Shown: piece by piece, positions 1 through 10,518 of the stretch
How the letters are laid out: each line of letters begins with the position of its first letter
Position numbering within the stretch: position 1 is the stretch's first letter
Assembly (NCBI GenBank): GCA_024734495.1
Contig: JALMQS010000225.1
Span: 4,114,369-4,178,368, forward strand
DNA from: Forficula auricularia
Lineage: Eukaryota > Arthropoda > Insecta > Dermaptera > Forficulidae
Direction of reading: 5' to 3'
Length of the DNA: 64,000 nt
The notes under the pieces: generated by a model
The model's database searches: none
What the model was told of the DNA's origin: nothing
What the model saw: only the letters and a program-made list of their open reading frames with translations
Position numbers and translations under genes: made by a program

Positions 1-60
1 TTGACACCTGTAATTATAATAACTCACTGACTTGCCTATTGTGTGGTCCCACAGTTTCCA

Positions 61-97
61 CTGAGGAAGAGATGCTGAGAACGCTCTCGAAATATTT
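61..97 (+). ncRNA. Hammerhead ribozyme motif 1
   Basis: Core CTGAGGA at 61-67, stem II GAGA/TCTC (69-72 with 85-88), GAAA at 89-92, then a short palindromic AUAU stem III. This fits the type I hammerhead of Penelope-like elements, where the tiny stem III works best as a dimer. The conserved tail module at 215 follows downstream, so the window opens inside such an element. Confidence 0.55.
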
Positions 98-214
98 GGA
101 ATAACCATTTGAAAAACAAAATAAATTACTGGAAAGAAGCAAATTCAATTTATTTATCCTTAACAATAAAAAATTAATATATCCAGTACACACCAAGCCA
201 GCAAAATTCTTAAA

Positions 215-258
215 ATGTTTCACCAAGAACCTACACCATTCTCCCTTAACAAAACTTT
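215..258 (+). repeat. Conserved retroelement tail module (copy 1)
   Basis: Contains TTTCACC followed by AACCTACACC and TCTCCCTTAA. The same 30-45 nt module (TTTCACCT..A.C.ACACC...TCTCTAA) ends foldback elements near 11.3, 13.5, 18.5, 31.0, 50.4 and 54.8 kb, and appears reverse-complemented at 15.62 kb. Inferred to be the single-ended extension of a Penelope-like element. Confidence 0.6.
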
Positions 259-330
259 CCCTATTAGTCGCCTTTTACGACAAGCAGGGAGTACTGCGGG
301 TCTATTCTACGCCCAACCTGCAGGGCAATA
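259..330. other. GC-richer block with short hairpin
   Basis: A block far richer in GC than its surroundings, containing GTCGCCTTTTACGAC (4-bp GTCG/CGAC stem) next to a CCTGCAGG palindrome. No ORF. It resembles a conserved non-coding or SINE-derived segment, but I cannot name it. Confidence 0.3.
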
Positions 331-520
331 CATATCTATAAGCTTTCCTTATGTAGCAACATTCTAGTCAAAAACAAAAACTACTGTAAAGATAAGAAGG
401 GTGATTTAGTGGACTATGCTAATTCATCAAAATTTGCAAGAGTGTATTGTTTTCTTCAATTTCTATATTTAATTTTTCTAAAACAATTCTAAATATTTTA
501 TTTTTCTATTTTTTTTTCAG

Positions 521-840
521 CTGCTAAAGTATTTATCGATCGATTACCGATTAATCTAATACAAAATTATATAGAGGACTCAGCAACCGACAAGCCAAAA
601 GAAGAATCGAATTCTTTAGTCGAAATCTCTAAAAATAAAATCTCATATAATTTGAATGCCGAGTTCAAATTAAAAACACCAATTGTGCCTCTTCGTGATA
701 TTCGAGTCCTCTTACAAGAGAGTACTATAACTATACAATCCTTTGAGAGAAAACAAAAACAATTTGATTTTCTTGCTTCTTTAGCAAGAGAAGATCCTCT
801 AGAGGGGCCAAGTTGGAAATTTACAACACAAGAATCCTAA
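521..840 (+). CDS. 3'-terminal coding exon of an unidentified protein
   Basis: A long pyrimidine tract ends in AG at 519-520, a strong 3' splice site. From there one frame (first full codon at 523) stays open for about 105 codons to the TAA at 838-840. The peptide begins AKVFIDRLPINLIQNYIED and ends REDPLEGPSWKFTTQES; it is charged and probably helical, with no signal peptide or membrane segment. An AATAAA follows 80 bases after the stop. Base composition is richer and codon use more regular than in the flanks. Earlier exons must lie upstream, outside the window. I do not recognise the family. A start within this exon (TTG/ATG near 652-656) is unlikely because the frame is open back to the splice site. 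Confidence 0.65.
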
Positions 841-920
841 TTAAAATTCATTTATAATATTTTAAATTATATTGGGACTTTTTTTATATAAAAAAAATGG
901 TATATTTTTCATATTCATAC

Positions 921-926
921 AATAAA
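921..926 (+). other. Poly(A) signal AATAAA
   Basis: Canonical AATAAA 81 bases after the stop codon of the terminal exon, followed by a T/G-containing stretch. Probable end of the plus-strand transcript. Confidence 0.5.
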
Positions 927-1157
927 CTGGAGTGTAGGGAAAAACTTGCTTCTATTAATTATACAAATAGAAAGTTTCTATGCATCCCTTAGATATCTCT
1001 CTTTCTAGAAATCTCACTTAAAAAATAATAACAAGATGACATTTCTAAAGAGTAATCATTTTTTACGCTTTGATAAAAATAATCAGACTAATCATACAAT
1101 AGCAATGGTTATAATATTCACTCTTTCAATCAATATCCGTCAAAAATAAATATACAT

Positions 1158-2512
1158 TAGGGTGATTCATTTCTGCAAAAGTTTTTTTTTTAGGTGCTCA
1201 AGCACAGGCACAAGGTGAATTCTAAAGTTTTACCCTTTGCCAACGTTTAAAAAGAGTTTACCAACCGACATACAACTGGCCCTAATGGGAAAGCAAGGGG
1301 TGTGAAATGCATACTATGTTTATACACTGTGTTTCAGTATAAGGTGCATTCTAGCGAGGTATGGATAGATAAGTAAAATATATATTCAAAACTATTTTTT
1401 ATTTTTTAAATCACTTATTAACTTTTCGAGATATAGGCTCATGAAGAAAATAAATTTCCAGACCCAACTTTTGATAGCAGCATTCCGTACATGCGGTCTC
1501 TAAAAAAATTCGATTTTCCGACTCTTTTTCAAGATAGATTTTTACACTGTCAGTCGACAGCCCATCAACACAAGTTGTCATAGTATTATTTATGACAGAA
1601 AGCTCTTAGCCTGACTATAAAGGGACACACCAATAGCCGGCTAAGAAGAAAAAGAGCAACCTTCCCGCGTACAAGGGTAGAAAGCCTAGACACACATTTG
1701 GCAAACATATGATCTTAATAAAACAGAAATTAGGAAAATTCATTAAAATAATTTCCCACATAACTTAAAATGCATTTTAATTTTTTTTATCAACTGCAAT
1801 CTATAAGTTGTTGTACTATTTGTTCGTAAATAAGTTGTTATAAAAATGCATAGTTTGGCTGAAAATTTGATATCAATATTTCACTTCTGCGTTTTTTTTT
1901 TTTTTTGTTTTGTTTTTTGGGCCAGGAAAATTTATCATGAAAGAATAATATGACTTGCTTTTTGCTAATCTATCAATAGCTCGCTGAGCACACCTCGAAA
2001 TATAGATATACGGCTTATCTACCTACGTGAAAAACAACAATAATTATTTAAAGGGGCAAAAAACTCACGTCCAGGGGAATTAAAAGAACATGGATAATTA
2101 TTAACAATATTTATTAATTCAAAGTAGCTAGAGATAAATTCGACCTGTCGATCGTCATCGACTTGTTGGCCACCCCTGTTGAAGGGGATTCCATGCTCTT
2201 CAAAATTGCTTTTGGGTTTTTTTTATGTAGCTCGCGCTGGTTCACCAGTGGGAGCAGTCGAATTACATTTTTTGAGAAAAATTGTGATTTTTTAGAACGA
2301 ATCCCTAATTATGGGAAAAAGAAATTGAAATGTACTTAAAGGAAATTTTATCCTCTTCAAAAAAGGTCCTTAGACTCAAGTTGCTCCGAACAATAGTTTA
2401 TGATTACAATTTTCCTCAAAAAATGTACTTCGACAGATCTTACTGGTGAATTCAGATTGATATTTTGTTTGAGCACTTAAAAAAAAAACTTTTGCAGAAA
2501 TGAATCAGCCTA
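1158..2512. mobile_element. hAT-like non-autonomous transposon, 1355 bp
   Basis: Terminal inverted repeats of about 42 bp: TAGGGTGATTCATTTCTGCA at the left and its near-perfect inverse ending at 2512. The element is bounded by a perfect 8-bp duplication, ATATACAT, at 1150-1157 and 2513-2520. TAGGG termini plus an 8-bp TSD are hAT hallmarks. The interior is AT-rich with no transposase that I can see. It carries an older fragment of another MITE near its left end. Confidence 0.85.
1208..1285. mobile_element. Half copy of MITE family 1
   Basis: Right half of the family seen complete at 6613, 32966 and 45034: CACAAGGTGAATTC, TTTACCCTTTG, then CAACTGGCCCTAA. The left half is missing. Confidence 0.75.
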
Positions 2513-2811
2513 ATATACATATTTGAAAAAAATTTATTCACAGGGTCGCTGGATAATTGGCGCAAGCTAAATTTTGTTGCCCCAAATAAGCCAATGAGAA
2601 AAACTAATGCTTTATAATTTGTTTGAATTTCATCAATTTAATCAACATTATTACTAAAGAACAGAGACAGCATAAGTGTCCTGGGAGTTTAATCAAAATT
2701 TATGCTTTGTCCTGCCTATTTGCCCCACCTGTAAACCCACGATTGGAACAACTCTGTATATCTTTAATTAAATTATTTCGTTTGATAAAATTTATATATT
2801 TTACGATGTAT

Positions 2812-3310
2812 AGGGTGTTTGTTTTAGAGGTTCACAAATTTAAATTAAAATAAAACAAAGAAAAATATTTTTAATATCAATGAAACTGGTTTTATTGGAA
2901 AGATAATTTTATGCCATTAATGTTTGATAGAGGCGACTGTGGGTCAGCATATATGCTGTTTCGAGACTGAGTTTCGGCAGATCTTTTATGCCATAAATGT
3001 TTGATAGAGGCGACTGTGGGTCAGTGGCTAGTGTCGGGTCGCTGGCTCGATATATGCTGTTTCGAGACTGAGTCTCGGCAGATCAGATATTTGCAGTCGC
3101 CTCCTGGCGGCGAATCATTGGCGAAATACGGCCACAAATGCTGCGAAAAATGTGTGAAAATTGGAAATCCAGTTTGCGCCAGCCGCGGCGGCCACATCAT
3201 ATTCATAAATTAATGTCATAAAATCTTCTATCTTTCCAATAAAGGCATTTTCATTGATATTAAAAATTTTATTTTAATTTAAAGTTATGAACCTCTAAAA
3301 AAAACACCCT
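2812..3310. mobile_element. TIR element (GGGTGTTTGTTTTAGAGG ends)
   Basis: Left end GGGTGTTTGTTTTAGAGG and right end CCTCTAAAAAAAACACCC are inverted repeats; with inner sequences the arms extend about 90 bp. TA flanks and an AGGGTGTTT start suggest mariner-like ends. The interior holds an imperfect tandem duplication (about 2905-2985 and 2990-3085) of a GC-rich segment; the second copy has about 26 extra bases. No transposase seen. Confidence 0.65.
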
Positions 3311-3697
3311 TTATAATCGATGAATGAAAACTATTTATAAGTATTAATTTTTTTTTTTTTTTGAAAATAAGAGGAATGTTTCTATTAATTTTATAAAAAT
3401 ATTATATGATTATTTATTTTATTTAAGATATTATTATTCGTTATTATTAGTAATAAAGAAAAACATATTGTAATTAATCTTAAGAAAATTAATTGTAAAC
3501 TAAGTTTAATTTGCAATTGTCATAAATAACTTCTTTTTTTTAATTTGAATTAAAATTTTCAATTTCCTTAAACAAGTTAAAATTTGGATTAGACTAGAAT
3601 TGGTGACTGAAAAATTTCATTAAATTTTTAAAAAGTAAAAATATTCACAAACAGCCCTGAGAAAATTATAAAAAGCTAATTTACCACTCGCTGTATA
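3311..3697. other. AT-rich DNA, no feature seen
   Basis: Homopolymer-rich AT sequence with no credible ORF, repeat end or splice-bounded exon. Confidence 0.5.
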
Positions 3698-3705
3698 ATT
3701 GAGTG

Positions 3706-3866
3706 CAGGGCCGCGCTAAGCTATTCGGCCGCCCGTGTGCAAACTTTAATTTTACACCCTCTATATGGTCTTTATAGTCTTTTCAAGTGTCTAGCTGTTT
3801 TGCCGCCCTTTGACTTGGCCGCCTGTGTGTTTTGCACACATTTGCCCTATAGTCGGCGCGGCCCTG
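3706..3866. mobile_element. Small hAT MITE, 161 bp
   Basis: Ends CAGGGCCGCGC and GGCGCGGCCCTG are inverted repeats; internal GC-rich arms also pair. Flanks ATTGAGTG (3698-3705) and ATTGAGGG (3867-3874) are a 7/8 TSD. CAGGG termini and 8-bp TSD fit hAT. Confidence 0.75.
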
Positions 3867-3874
3867 ATTGAGGG

Positions 3875-4479
3875 ATATTCTTTATTTGAAAGTCTGTTGT
3901 ATATCTATATTAGATCTGCTTAATTACGACCGCCAGGCTACTTGGGCATTGAATCGGGGGGATCAGTAAATTAAAAAAAAAAAAATCCGGACAGAAACCA
4001 TTAAGCATACTCACTTATGTTAAAAGATTTAAGTATAACAACTGAGTTGCTTAAGTGTCTTCGTAATCAATTCATTATTCTTTTGAAAATAATTGTCTGA
4101 AAAAAAAGATACAGAAACTTGAAAAGTTTCACAAAAAATTTCAGATTTTTTAAATCCTATGAATCTTTAAAAGCTTCAATTAAGCAAATGTATTATAATT
4201 TTTACATTTTTTTATGTTTCCAATATACGTCGGAACAAAATAAATGACATTAATAAAGCGCAATTCTATTATCTATTAAAATATATGTTAAATGAACAAA
4301 TGTATAACTAACTGTTCTTTTTTTGTAAAAACTTTAAGGTGCTAAATAAATATACATATTTACACATACCTATATTGAAATTATTTTCTTAATATATAAG
4401 GTTTTTAAGCAAATTGATCAAATCTAATTCTTCTTATATGTTAACTTTAATTGGCAAAATCACGATAGGCGTACAATTA
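3875..4479. other. AT-rich DNA, no feature seen
   Basis: No ORF of note and no inverted or tandem structure beyond short A/T runs. Confidence 0.45.
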
Positions 4480-5437
4480 TAAACTGCTGTGCAAAATTAT
4501 CGCATCGCTACTAATATTTTTTTATAAATCCAACTTTGTTTTATTGAATTAGGTATTATTTTGACAAAAACAAATTAATAACAAAAAACTCTCATGGCCC
4601 AAAATTTATTTAAATTTAAATTTATTGCAACAAGTATTTAAAATAAATTAAATAATTTTCAATGTTAAAACGAATTAGATCAGTTTTCATTTTATTTGGT
4701 ATTCGCTCCTTGCGCACAGAGGCAGCGCCATAGGTGACACTTTTAAGAACTTCGGGTACAATCTACCTCCTTATTTAGCATTCATCTGTGTATATTAACG
4801 TGTATTTTACTGAATCGAAAAGTGTTTAATTATTTTACTTTAACTTATAAAGTGAATCAATTGATGATGAATTCAAGTAAAAAAGAAGTTTTCAAGTACT
4901 CTGTGACGAACTGTAAAAACACTTCACTAAATTCCAACTATGAATTTTATTGTTTTCCTTCGGCTAACCCTACTATCCACACAAAGCGCTTAGATGTGTG
5001 CATTGGCTGAAAGCTTTAGAAAGGTATAAGGAAATAAATAATTAATTCACACAAAGAGTTTTATATAATTGAGAAATGATACTTAATATTCATAAATATT
5101 TTTGTTTATTAAAATCGATTGAATGGATAATTTTTTCAAAGGCAGGTTTAATAATTTTATTGAAGGTTAACCTCTAATAAGGATATTTAAAGTTTTTTTT
5201 TAATTGAAAAATATATTTTTCAAGCTATTATTTTAATTGTTTATTAACAAATAAATTATCTATGATTATTTTAGCTTTTAAATATTGTATTTTTTATGAA
5301 ATTAATTATTTTTCGTAAATGCCTATTGCTTTTATACACTATTATTGTACCTGAAGTTGTTTTTTTGGCCACGGATGGAGCTAAGCGCGGTTGCGCACAG
5401 AGCGAATAATGATAGGATAATTTTGCACAGCAGTTTA
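4480..5437. mobile_element. TIR element with THAP-like remnant
   Basis: Ends TAAACTGCTGTGCAAAATTA and its inverse at 5415-5437, each next to TA. A second, subterminal inverted motif (TATTCGCTC with TGCGCACAGAG) lies near 4702 and 5392. TA flanks and TGTGCAAAA resemble Tc1-like ends, but the THAP-like peptide inside suggests another superfamily, so the class is unresolved. Confidence 0.6.
4864..5030 (+). pseudogene. THAP-type zinc-finger domain remnant
   Basis: Frame from ATG 4864 reads MNSSKKEVFKYSVTNCKNTS, then a stretch with YEFYCFPSA, and stops at 5008. A frame change just before the stop restores CVHWLKALERYK. This follows the THAP layout: an N-terminal C..C pair, an F-P motif, then a W followed by a helix. 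The first zinc cysteine appears replaced by tyrosine. THAP domains bind DNA in P-element-type and other transposases. The frameshift, missing cysteine and missing catalytic part make it a relic. Confidence 0.45.
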
Positions 5438-6260
5438 TAAAATGAATAATTGCATGTAAAATCAAGCGAATTCACCCCTCGTGGGATCTATTTGCAGAAA
5501 GTTATCTGTGAAACAAAATCCATTCTGCTATAAGAATAATCCCTTTACTTTCCCGTTAACTGATGCCACTAATGTTAGCCAATAGCGTTTTCTGTTGTGC
5601 TATTGGTGAATACTTTCCTGCAGTGAGTGCAAAGCTTCCCTTGGAAACCTTAATAAAGCTATAGTTCCTATTTAACGTGCCCTTGAGTCCAACAAAAAAC
5701 GCTATAAAGAAAAAATCGAAATATTTTAATTGGCATTATTTAAGTGATTGTATTTAGAAAGTTTTTTTATGTTTATTATTGCTTTTGAATGGGTAGGTAC
5801 TCGTTTATATCTAAAAACAAACCCACATGTAATTTTGAATATATATTTATTTCACCATTTTATTCAATATATAGCCTGGTCACGCAATGGAGAAAATTTG
5901 TTCTAGAGGAATTTGCACTTTGTACAAGCTACAGGGTTTATTATATTGAGCGAAATCAAGACCAACTTTGCTTTAAGACAGTATGAACGCGTCACTCGTT
6001 AGTCAAGTATTCAACCATTTATGAAAAAGATCAAACAAATTATAAATAATTTATAAATTTATAAATAATGTTGAGCGGCGTAAATAGAGGATGTTAGCTA
6101 TTATAATACCCGGGCCACAAATGACCATTTTTTTATAATATACCTAAAGGTAGACATATTATTTATGGTAGTTAATGGACTATCAACTTATTTCAATGAA
6201 TTTTAATTTACAATATAAGAATCACTTATAGACTATTGTAAGCTTTTGAACAAAACTATA
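5438..6260. other. Mostly unique AT-rich DNA
   Basis: No coding region supported; open frames here are short and lack splice context. Confidence 0.4.
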
Positions 6261-6269
6261 ACTGAAGGT

Positions 6270-6535
6270 TTTCTACATTTGATTCAATCGTTGATCTAAT
6301 GTAGGGACTTTTGTCAAATATTGAGTGAAAATAATATTTGAACTTATATATTTCTAACTTGAAATAATGATATTAAATAAATTTTAATTTTCCTCATTAA
6401 TATATCAAAGAATAATAGCGTAATCCGCAGTAGTCTCGCAAGATAAAAATATATTTTTTCAAATCAGCGCGGTCAAAATAATCCTCGTTGACGTATCAAT
6501 TATTCTTTGATATATTAATGAGGAAAATCAAAACT
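6270..6535. repeat. Foldback module (GCGCGGTCAAAATAAT family), copy 1
   Basis: CCTCATTAATATATCAAAGA near 6394 and its inverse near 6506 form a stem enclosing GTAATCCGCAGTAGTCTCG and GCGCGGTCAAAATAAT. Related copies are at 31386-32178 and 54290-54655. Confidence 0.6.
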
Positions 6536-6612
6536 ATAACGCTATCAATACCATATTTAATGAGAAATTTGAGGGTTTTAGATTCACTGTGACAATTCAT
6601 TATAACACCGAC

Positions 6613-6822
6613 TTAGGCCAGTTGTGTGTCGGTTTCTAAAGTCTTTGTTAAAGTTGACTAGGGTAAAACCTAGAATTCAACTTGTGCCCGGCGTGATGGC
6701 CAATCAGATGACACGCATTTTCATCTGATTGGCCATCCCACCAGCCACAAGGTGAATTCTAAGGTTTTACCCTTTGTCAACTTTAACAAAGACTTTACAA
6801 ACCGACATACAACTGGCCCTTA
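6613..6822. mobile_element. MITE family 1, complete foldback copy
   Basis: Starts TTAGGCCAGTTG and ends CAACTGGCCCTTAA. Both arms carry a GACAAAGGGTAAA-type block and an AATTCA..TTGTGCC block. The loop has inverted copies of ATCTGATTGGCCATC. No ORF. Flanking TTA/TAA suggests a TA or TTAA target. Confidence 0.75.
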
Positions 6823-6849
6823 ATCTGAATACAAGATTTTCTTTGGAGT

Positions 6850-7107
6850 CATGGGCGTAGTTAGGGGGAAGGGGCAATGCCCCCTACAAAACTCATTGCC
6901 CCTCCCCCTAGAAAAGCAACAGTATTGAAGAAATATACTGTATCACTTAAGTACCTATTTCTAATTAAATTATTTCGTTACTTCCAAAATATGTCATTCT
7001 ACTAAAAAGTTGATCTCTAATCGGATTACCGAAATTGAAACCTTGTGCTGGCTAATCAGGTGACCGGCTAGCCCACCCCCCAGCAAAACTCCCTAACTAC
7101 GTCAATG
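6850..7107. mobile_element. GCGTAGTTAGGG-ended MITE, copy 1
   Basis: Left end CATGGGCGTAGTTAGGGGG and right end CCCTAACTACGTCAATG are inverted repeats. A complete copy is at about 33485-33649 and a partial one near 40043. The end sequence resembles hAT-type 'GGCGTAG' termini, but no TSD is clear here. Confidence 0.6.
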
Positions 7108-7209
7108 TTCCGAATGTCGACTATAAGGCACTTATGGATAATTTGGACTATGTTTAAGAAATAGATTTTGAAGTTCTGAACATTTCACCTGGATGCAATT
7201 AACCTTATA

Positions 7210-7624
7210 CAGTGAAACCCCTCAAATCCGGACTCCGGGAAATCCGAACGAGTATTTTTGGATTTTAAGTTTGATAAACACACGCAAAAAAGAGAAACTT
7301 ATTTATTTAGTTATGTATATATCCCACATTATAACCTTATTTTACATAATTAGTTGAAAAATTAACAAAGAAGTACAGTTAGTATACCTAACAAAGTGTA
7401 AATGTGTCTACGTACTTAAATCATCCAGGATTGAAAAATGGTAAAAGTTGGTTATTGAAATTCTTTAGGTTAATCACTTTACAAAAACAATGAAATAATA
7501 ATAGAAACACACAAAATTTCACTTAATCTTTCTTTCACTTATGGATAATTTTCGGCTAATCCGAACAAATTGAAATCTGAACAGGCTACAGCCCCAATTA
7601 ATTCGGATTTGAGCGATTTCACTG
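7210..7624. mobile_element. pogo/Tigger-like MITE, copy 1
   Basis: CAGTGAAACCCCTCAAATCC at the left, inverse ending TTTCACTG at the right, flanked by TA on both sides. Ends of this kind and TA targets are typical of pogo/Tigger elements. Other copies at 9830-10152 and 51516-51933. No transposase. Confidence 0.7.
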
Positions 7625-7726
7625 TATTTAAAAATATAACGTCCGAGAAAATAATAGAAAAGGAAACGTTTCTAAGAAAGAAAGAAGAATGAAACATTTA
7701 GCGCATTACGTAATTGTCTGAGTGGG

Positions 7727-7840
7727 GTTCGCCTTTCAGGGTACCCAAATAGCACAAGTTGATAATTTTGGCATTCGGGTAAAATCAACCCTTCTAACAT
7801 ATAATTAAAAATAAATCATGCATACCATCTCCGATATAAT
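7727..7840 (+). mobile_element. Degenerate SINE family 2 copy
   Basis: GGTTCGCCTTTCAGG and later CAACCCTTCTAACATATAAT with AAAAATAA match the tRNA-like SINE seen at 38637 and 46105, with many changes; the B box is eroded. Confidence 0.45.
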
Positions 7841-8496
7841 AAGAGATAAAAACTCTTTGGGATTTTCATATAAAAACAATTCTTGGAAATAACTCCTTAA
7901 ATGCTAAAAGAATAATCCAGAGAATCAAAAATTTTCGTGTAAATGAGGCTTTAACAGATAATGAAAAGTATTCTATTTTTTGATTATTTCACACAAAAAA
8001 GTAAAAAGACCTTTTCTCTTGTAGAAAAGTTCTAAATTTCACAACTTTTCAATCAAGGCTAAGCTGCCACCTGGTGGAGGGGTAGGAAATTCCAAAAATT
8101 AAAAACCATCCCTTGTCTAAATTTCACTACTTTACTTCGACGCACGTAATGCTTTTCTTAGTTTATTTATTTATTTTTTAATATCTAAAAATAAGGTGGA
8201 ATTAATATGCATAGGAGGTTAAAATATTTGAAAATAACTACCTTAAATAGTTTCTGAGCTATATTAAACAATCTATACATATATAAAATTAAGGTTTTGT
8301 CTGTACATTGCTCCAAATCATGCCAAATTTTGGTTGCACATGTTTCAAGCAAAGTTATGAACGAAAACACCCTCAACAAAATTTCTGTATGTCTGTCTGT
8401 CTGTCTGTTTCAGTGGTTTCCGCGATAAGTTGTTCACGAACGGTGAAGGGATTAGTATGAAATAATCTTATTAGTTCCTACCCGACCAGCAGTGAC
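7841..8496. other. AT-rich DNA with a (TCTG)n run
   Basis: A short TCTG microsatellite lies near 8387-8408. Nothing else supportable. Confidence 0.45.
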
Positions 8497-8710
8497 GAAG
8501 GAACACCAAGTTTTCAATATCCATATGATATTGACTCCATGAAAAACATTTATAACTGAAGAAAGACTGATGATGAAGACCAAGTCTTCGAAACTATAGT
8601 CTCAAACAAATAAATAATATATATACAGATATATCATCTCGATATATATATATGTGTGTATGTTTATTTGCATCAAGCAGAGGACAACCTCTTTGTTTCT
8701 CTTTATAAAA
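8497..8710 (+). mobile_element. Penelope-like terminal repeat fragment, copy 1
   Basis: Begins with a GATATTGACTCCATG block, contains hammerhead motif 2, then a TATA-rich stretch and GTGTGTATGTTTATTTGCAT, ending in CAACCTCTTTGTTTCTC. The same unit, split by an insertion, is at 18590-18731 plus 19358-19500. No ORF. Confidence 0.6.
8567..8601 (+). ncRNA. Hammerhead ribozyme motif 2 (canonical core)
   Basis: CTGATGA (8567-8573), stem II GAAGAC/GTCTTC with CAA loop, GAAA (8590-8593), C-TATA-G, then UC: the A15.1-U16.1 and C-G pairs and the cleavage-site C after GU are all present. Stem I pairing is short. Self-cleavage is predicted after GUC at 8601. Confidence 0.7.
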
Positions 8711-8819
8711 CATATTCTTTTATTGTCTTCTTTAATTTATTTTATAATAAATATCCTTTAAAAAATAAAAATCACTCATAATTCATTCTGTAATGAAAAC
8801 ATCCCTTGTTGAAGAAGCA
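8711..8819. other. AT-rich spacer
   Basis: Nothing recognised. Confidence 0.4.
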
Positions 8820-9046
8820 TATTTTTGCTTTTGAAAATACACAGAAAAATCAAAGCTATTTTCAAGTATAAAATTTACAAAAAGTAAAATTAGAAGCTCA
8901 CTATGAGCTAAAAAAAGTTCTTATTTCTACGCTATTAACTATCTTTTTTGAATATCAATCAATAGAATTATTAAATTTTATCCGGGGTCCGAGACAATTT
9001 TTTTCTTCAAATGAGGCCCGTGTAAGCCAAAAGGTGGACACCCCTG
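8820..9046 (-). mobile_element. hAT terminal fragment
   Basis: GAGGCCCGTGTAAGCC...GGTGGACACCCCTG is an inverted version of the left end of the element at 25527, and the adjoining AT-rich 200 bp also matches it. The far end is missing. Confidence 0.6.
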
Positions 9047-9574
9047 CTCTAATTATTTGAAGAAAATAATAATAATTTGCAAAAAATTAGTATTTGTTCT
9101 CGTATCTTTCAACAGTCATAGATCTCCGAAATTTCCCACTGTTAAGATTCATTGTATAACTTCCCAAATAAAGTTTTCTAGATATGATAAAAGATCTTTC
9201 TATGAATATTAATCAAAGAGAGAGAATTGCTTTCCTAGTTCCTCTATTTCAGGCGTCCGCAACCTATGACCCGCGGGTCAGCAAGTGACCCATTTGATAA
9301 TTTCAAGTGACCCACTTGAGTTTCGTAAAAAAATCACCTGTAATCTTCCAGCACTTTGCGATAATTGTTTTAGCATTTATAAAATACATAAAGTACCATA
9401 TTTTATAGTAAAAATCAAAAGAAATTTTTAAATAGTTTTGTTACCAGCCAATTACGCTACATCTACCAGTTTGGTTGCTGCTCTTAGCATTGGTAGCGAG
9501 GGAAAAACGCATTCATAAAGTGTTCCAAATATTAATTTAATGACTTCGCAAATAAAAAACAAATATTTGAGAGG

Positions 9575-9700
9575 ATTAAAGAAATGCCACTAACAACCAG
9601 AACAGTTCATCGTCGCATTGAAAATATGTCCGAAATTATTGACGCACAAGTAAAAAAATGATTGTTTAGTCACGAAATTAGCATTGTATTCCATGATAGT
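9575..9700 (+). pseudogene. hAT transposase fragment
   Basis: One frame reads RIKEMPLTTRTVHRRIENMS then EIIDAQVKK before a stop, followed by LFSHEISIVFHDST. This matches the layout of GTF2IRD2/SCAND3-like hAT transposases just before the first catalytic aspartate: a 'TVxRRI' helix, then 'xxxS..xDxST'. Only about 40 residues survive, with an in-frame stop. Confidence 0.55.
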
Positions 9701-9829
9701 ACAGAAGTAAAGGTAGTAAAAGTAGTATGGCTAGGCTAGCGCTTATTACAAAAATACATATAGGTACATATATGTTTTGTTTAAGCAAAAAAATCCATCG
9801 TTATAACTCATATGCATATCATATATATA

Positions 9830-10152
9830 CAGTGAAACCCCTCAAATCCGAACTAATTGGGGCTGTAGCCTGTTCGGATTAGCCGAAAGCTGGTGGTTTG
9901 GATATCTTATTGAAGAAAATGGTTCTCTTTCTATCCTTGAGAAGCTGAAGAAAGTTAGAATAAAAGACGTTATTTACTGGGTTGCACAATCGTGGCAAAA
10001 TACAAGTGTGAACTTACTTCGGAGATCTTGGAAGAAGCTTTGGCCTAGCTAGAATTCGAGAAAACACCTACTCAAACTTAAATTTGTAAAACAACTAGAT
10101 CGGATTTCCCGGGATTTCGGATTTCCGAGGATCGGATTTGAGGGTTTCACTG
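9830..10152. mobile_element. pogo/Tigger-like MITE, copy 2 (nested)
   Basis: CAGTGAAACCCCTCAAATCC to GATTTGAGGGTTTCACTG with TA on both sides, inside the hAT element 9250-10275, so it inserted later. Confidence 0.8.
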
Positions 10153-10283
10153 TATATTCAATAGAATTTATCTTAAGATTTTAAAATGAAAAATACCCAC
10201 TGACCCGAAAAGTCTTTTTAATTCTAACATTTTGGTTGATTTTGACCCGCAGCCAAAAAAGGTTGCCGACACCTGCTCTATTT

Positions 10284-10518
10284 CTTCTAAAGCCGAATCG
10301 CTCCTCTCTATTAAATAACATATTAAATTAATGTAAATGAATTACTAAAATTATAATAGTGTACTACCTACATTCACTTATTTACTCTATTAAAAATGAA
10401 CATTTAAATTTAAAAATGATTTAAAAAAACACTTTAATAAAAAATAAATAAAACAAAGTTCACTGAAGTTAAGAAATTCAAATTTGAATTATAGATCAAA
10501 CTCTAGAAATTATATAAA
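10284..10518. other. AT-rich DNA, no feature seen
   Basis: No ORF or repeat end recognised. Confidence 0.4.

Larger units (their letters stand above)
9250..10275 (+). mobile_element. hAT element with perfect TSD, 1026 bp
   Basis: Ends CAGGCGTCCGCAACC and GGTTGCCGACACCTG, flanked by a perfect CTCTATTT duplication at 9242-9249 and 10276-10283. Terminal GACCCGCGGGTC-type sequence is repeated at both ends. It holds a short transposase remnant and a nested pogo-like MITE. Confidence 0.85.

Noticed and set aside
2998..3213. Overlapping open frames on both strands in GC-richer sequence
   Set aside because: They lie in the duplicated core of a TIR element; no domain recognised.
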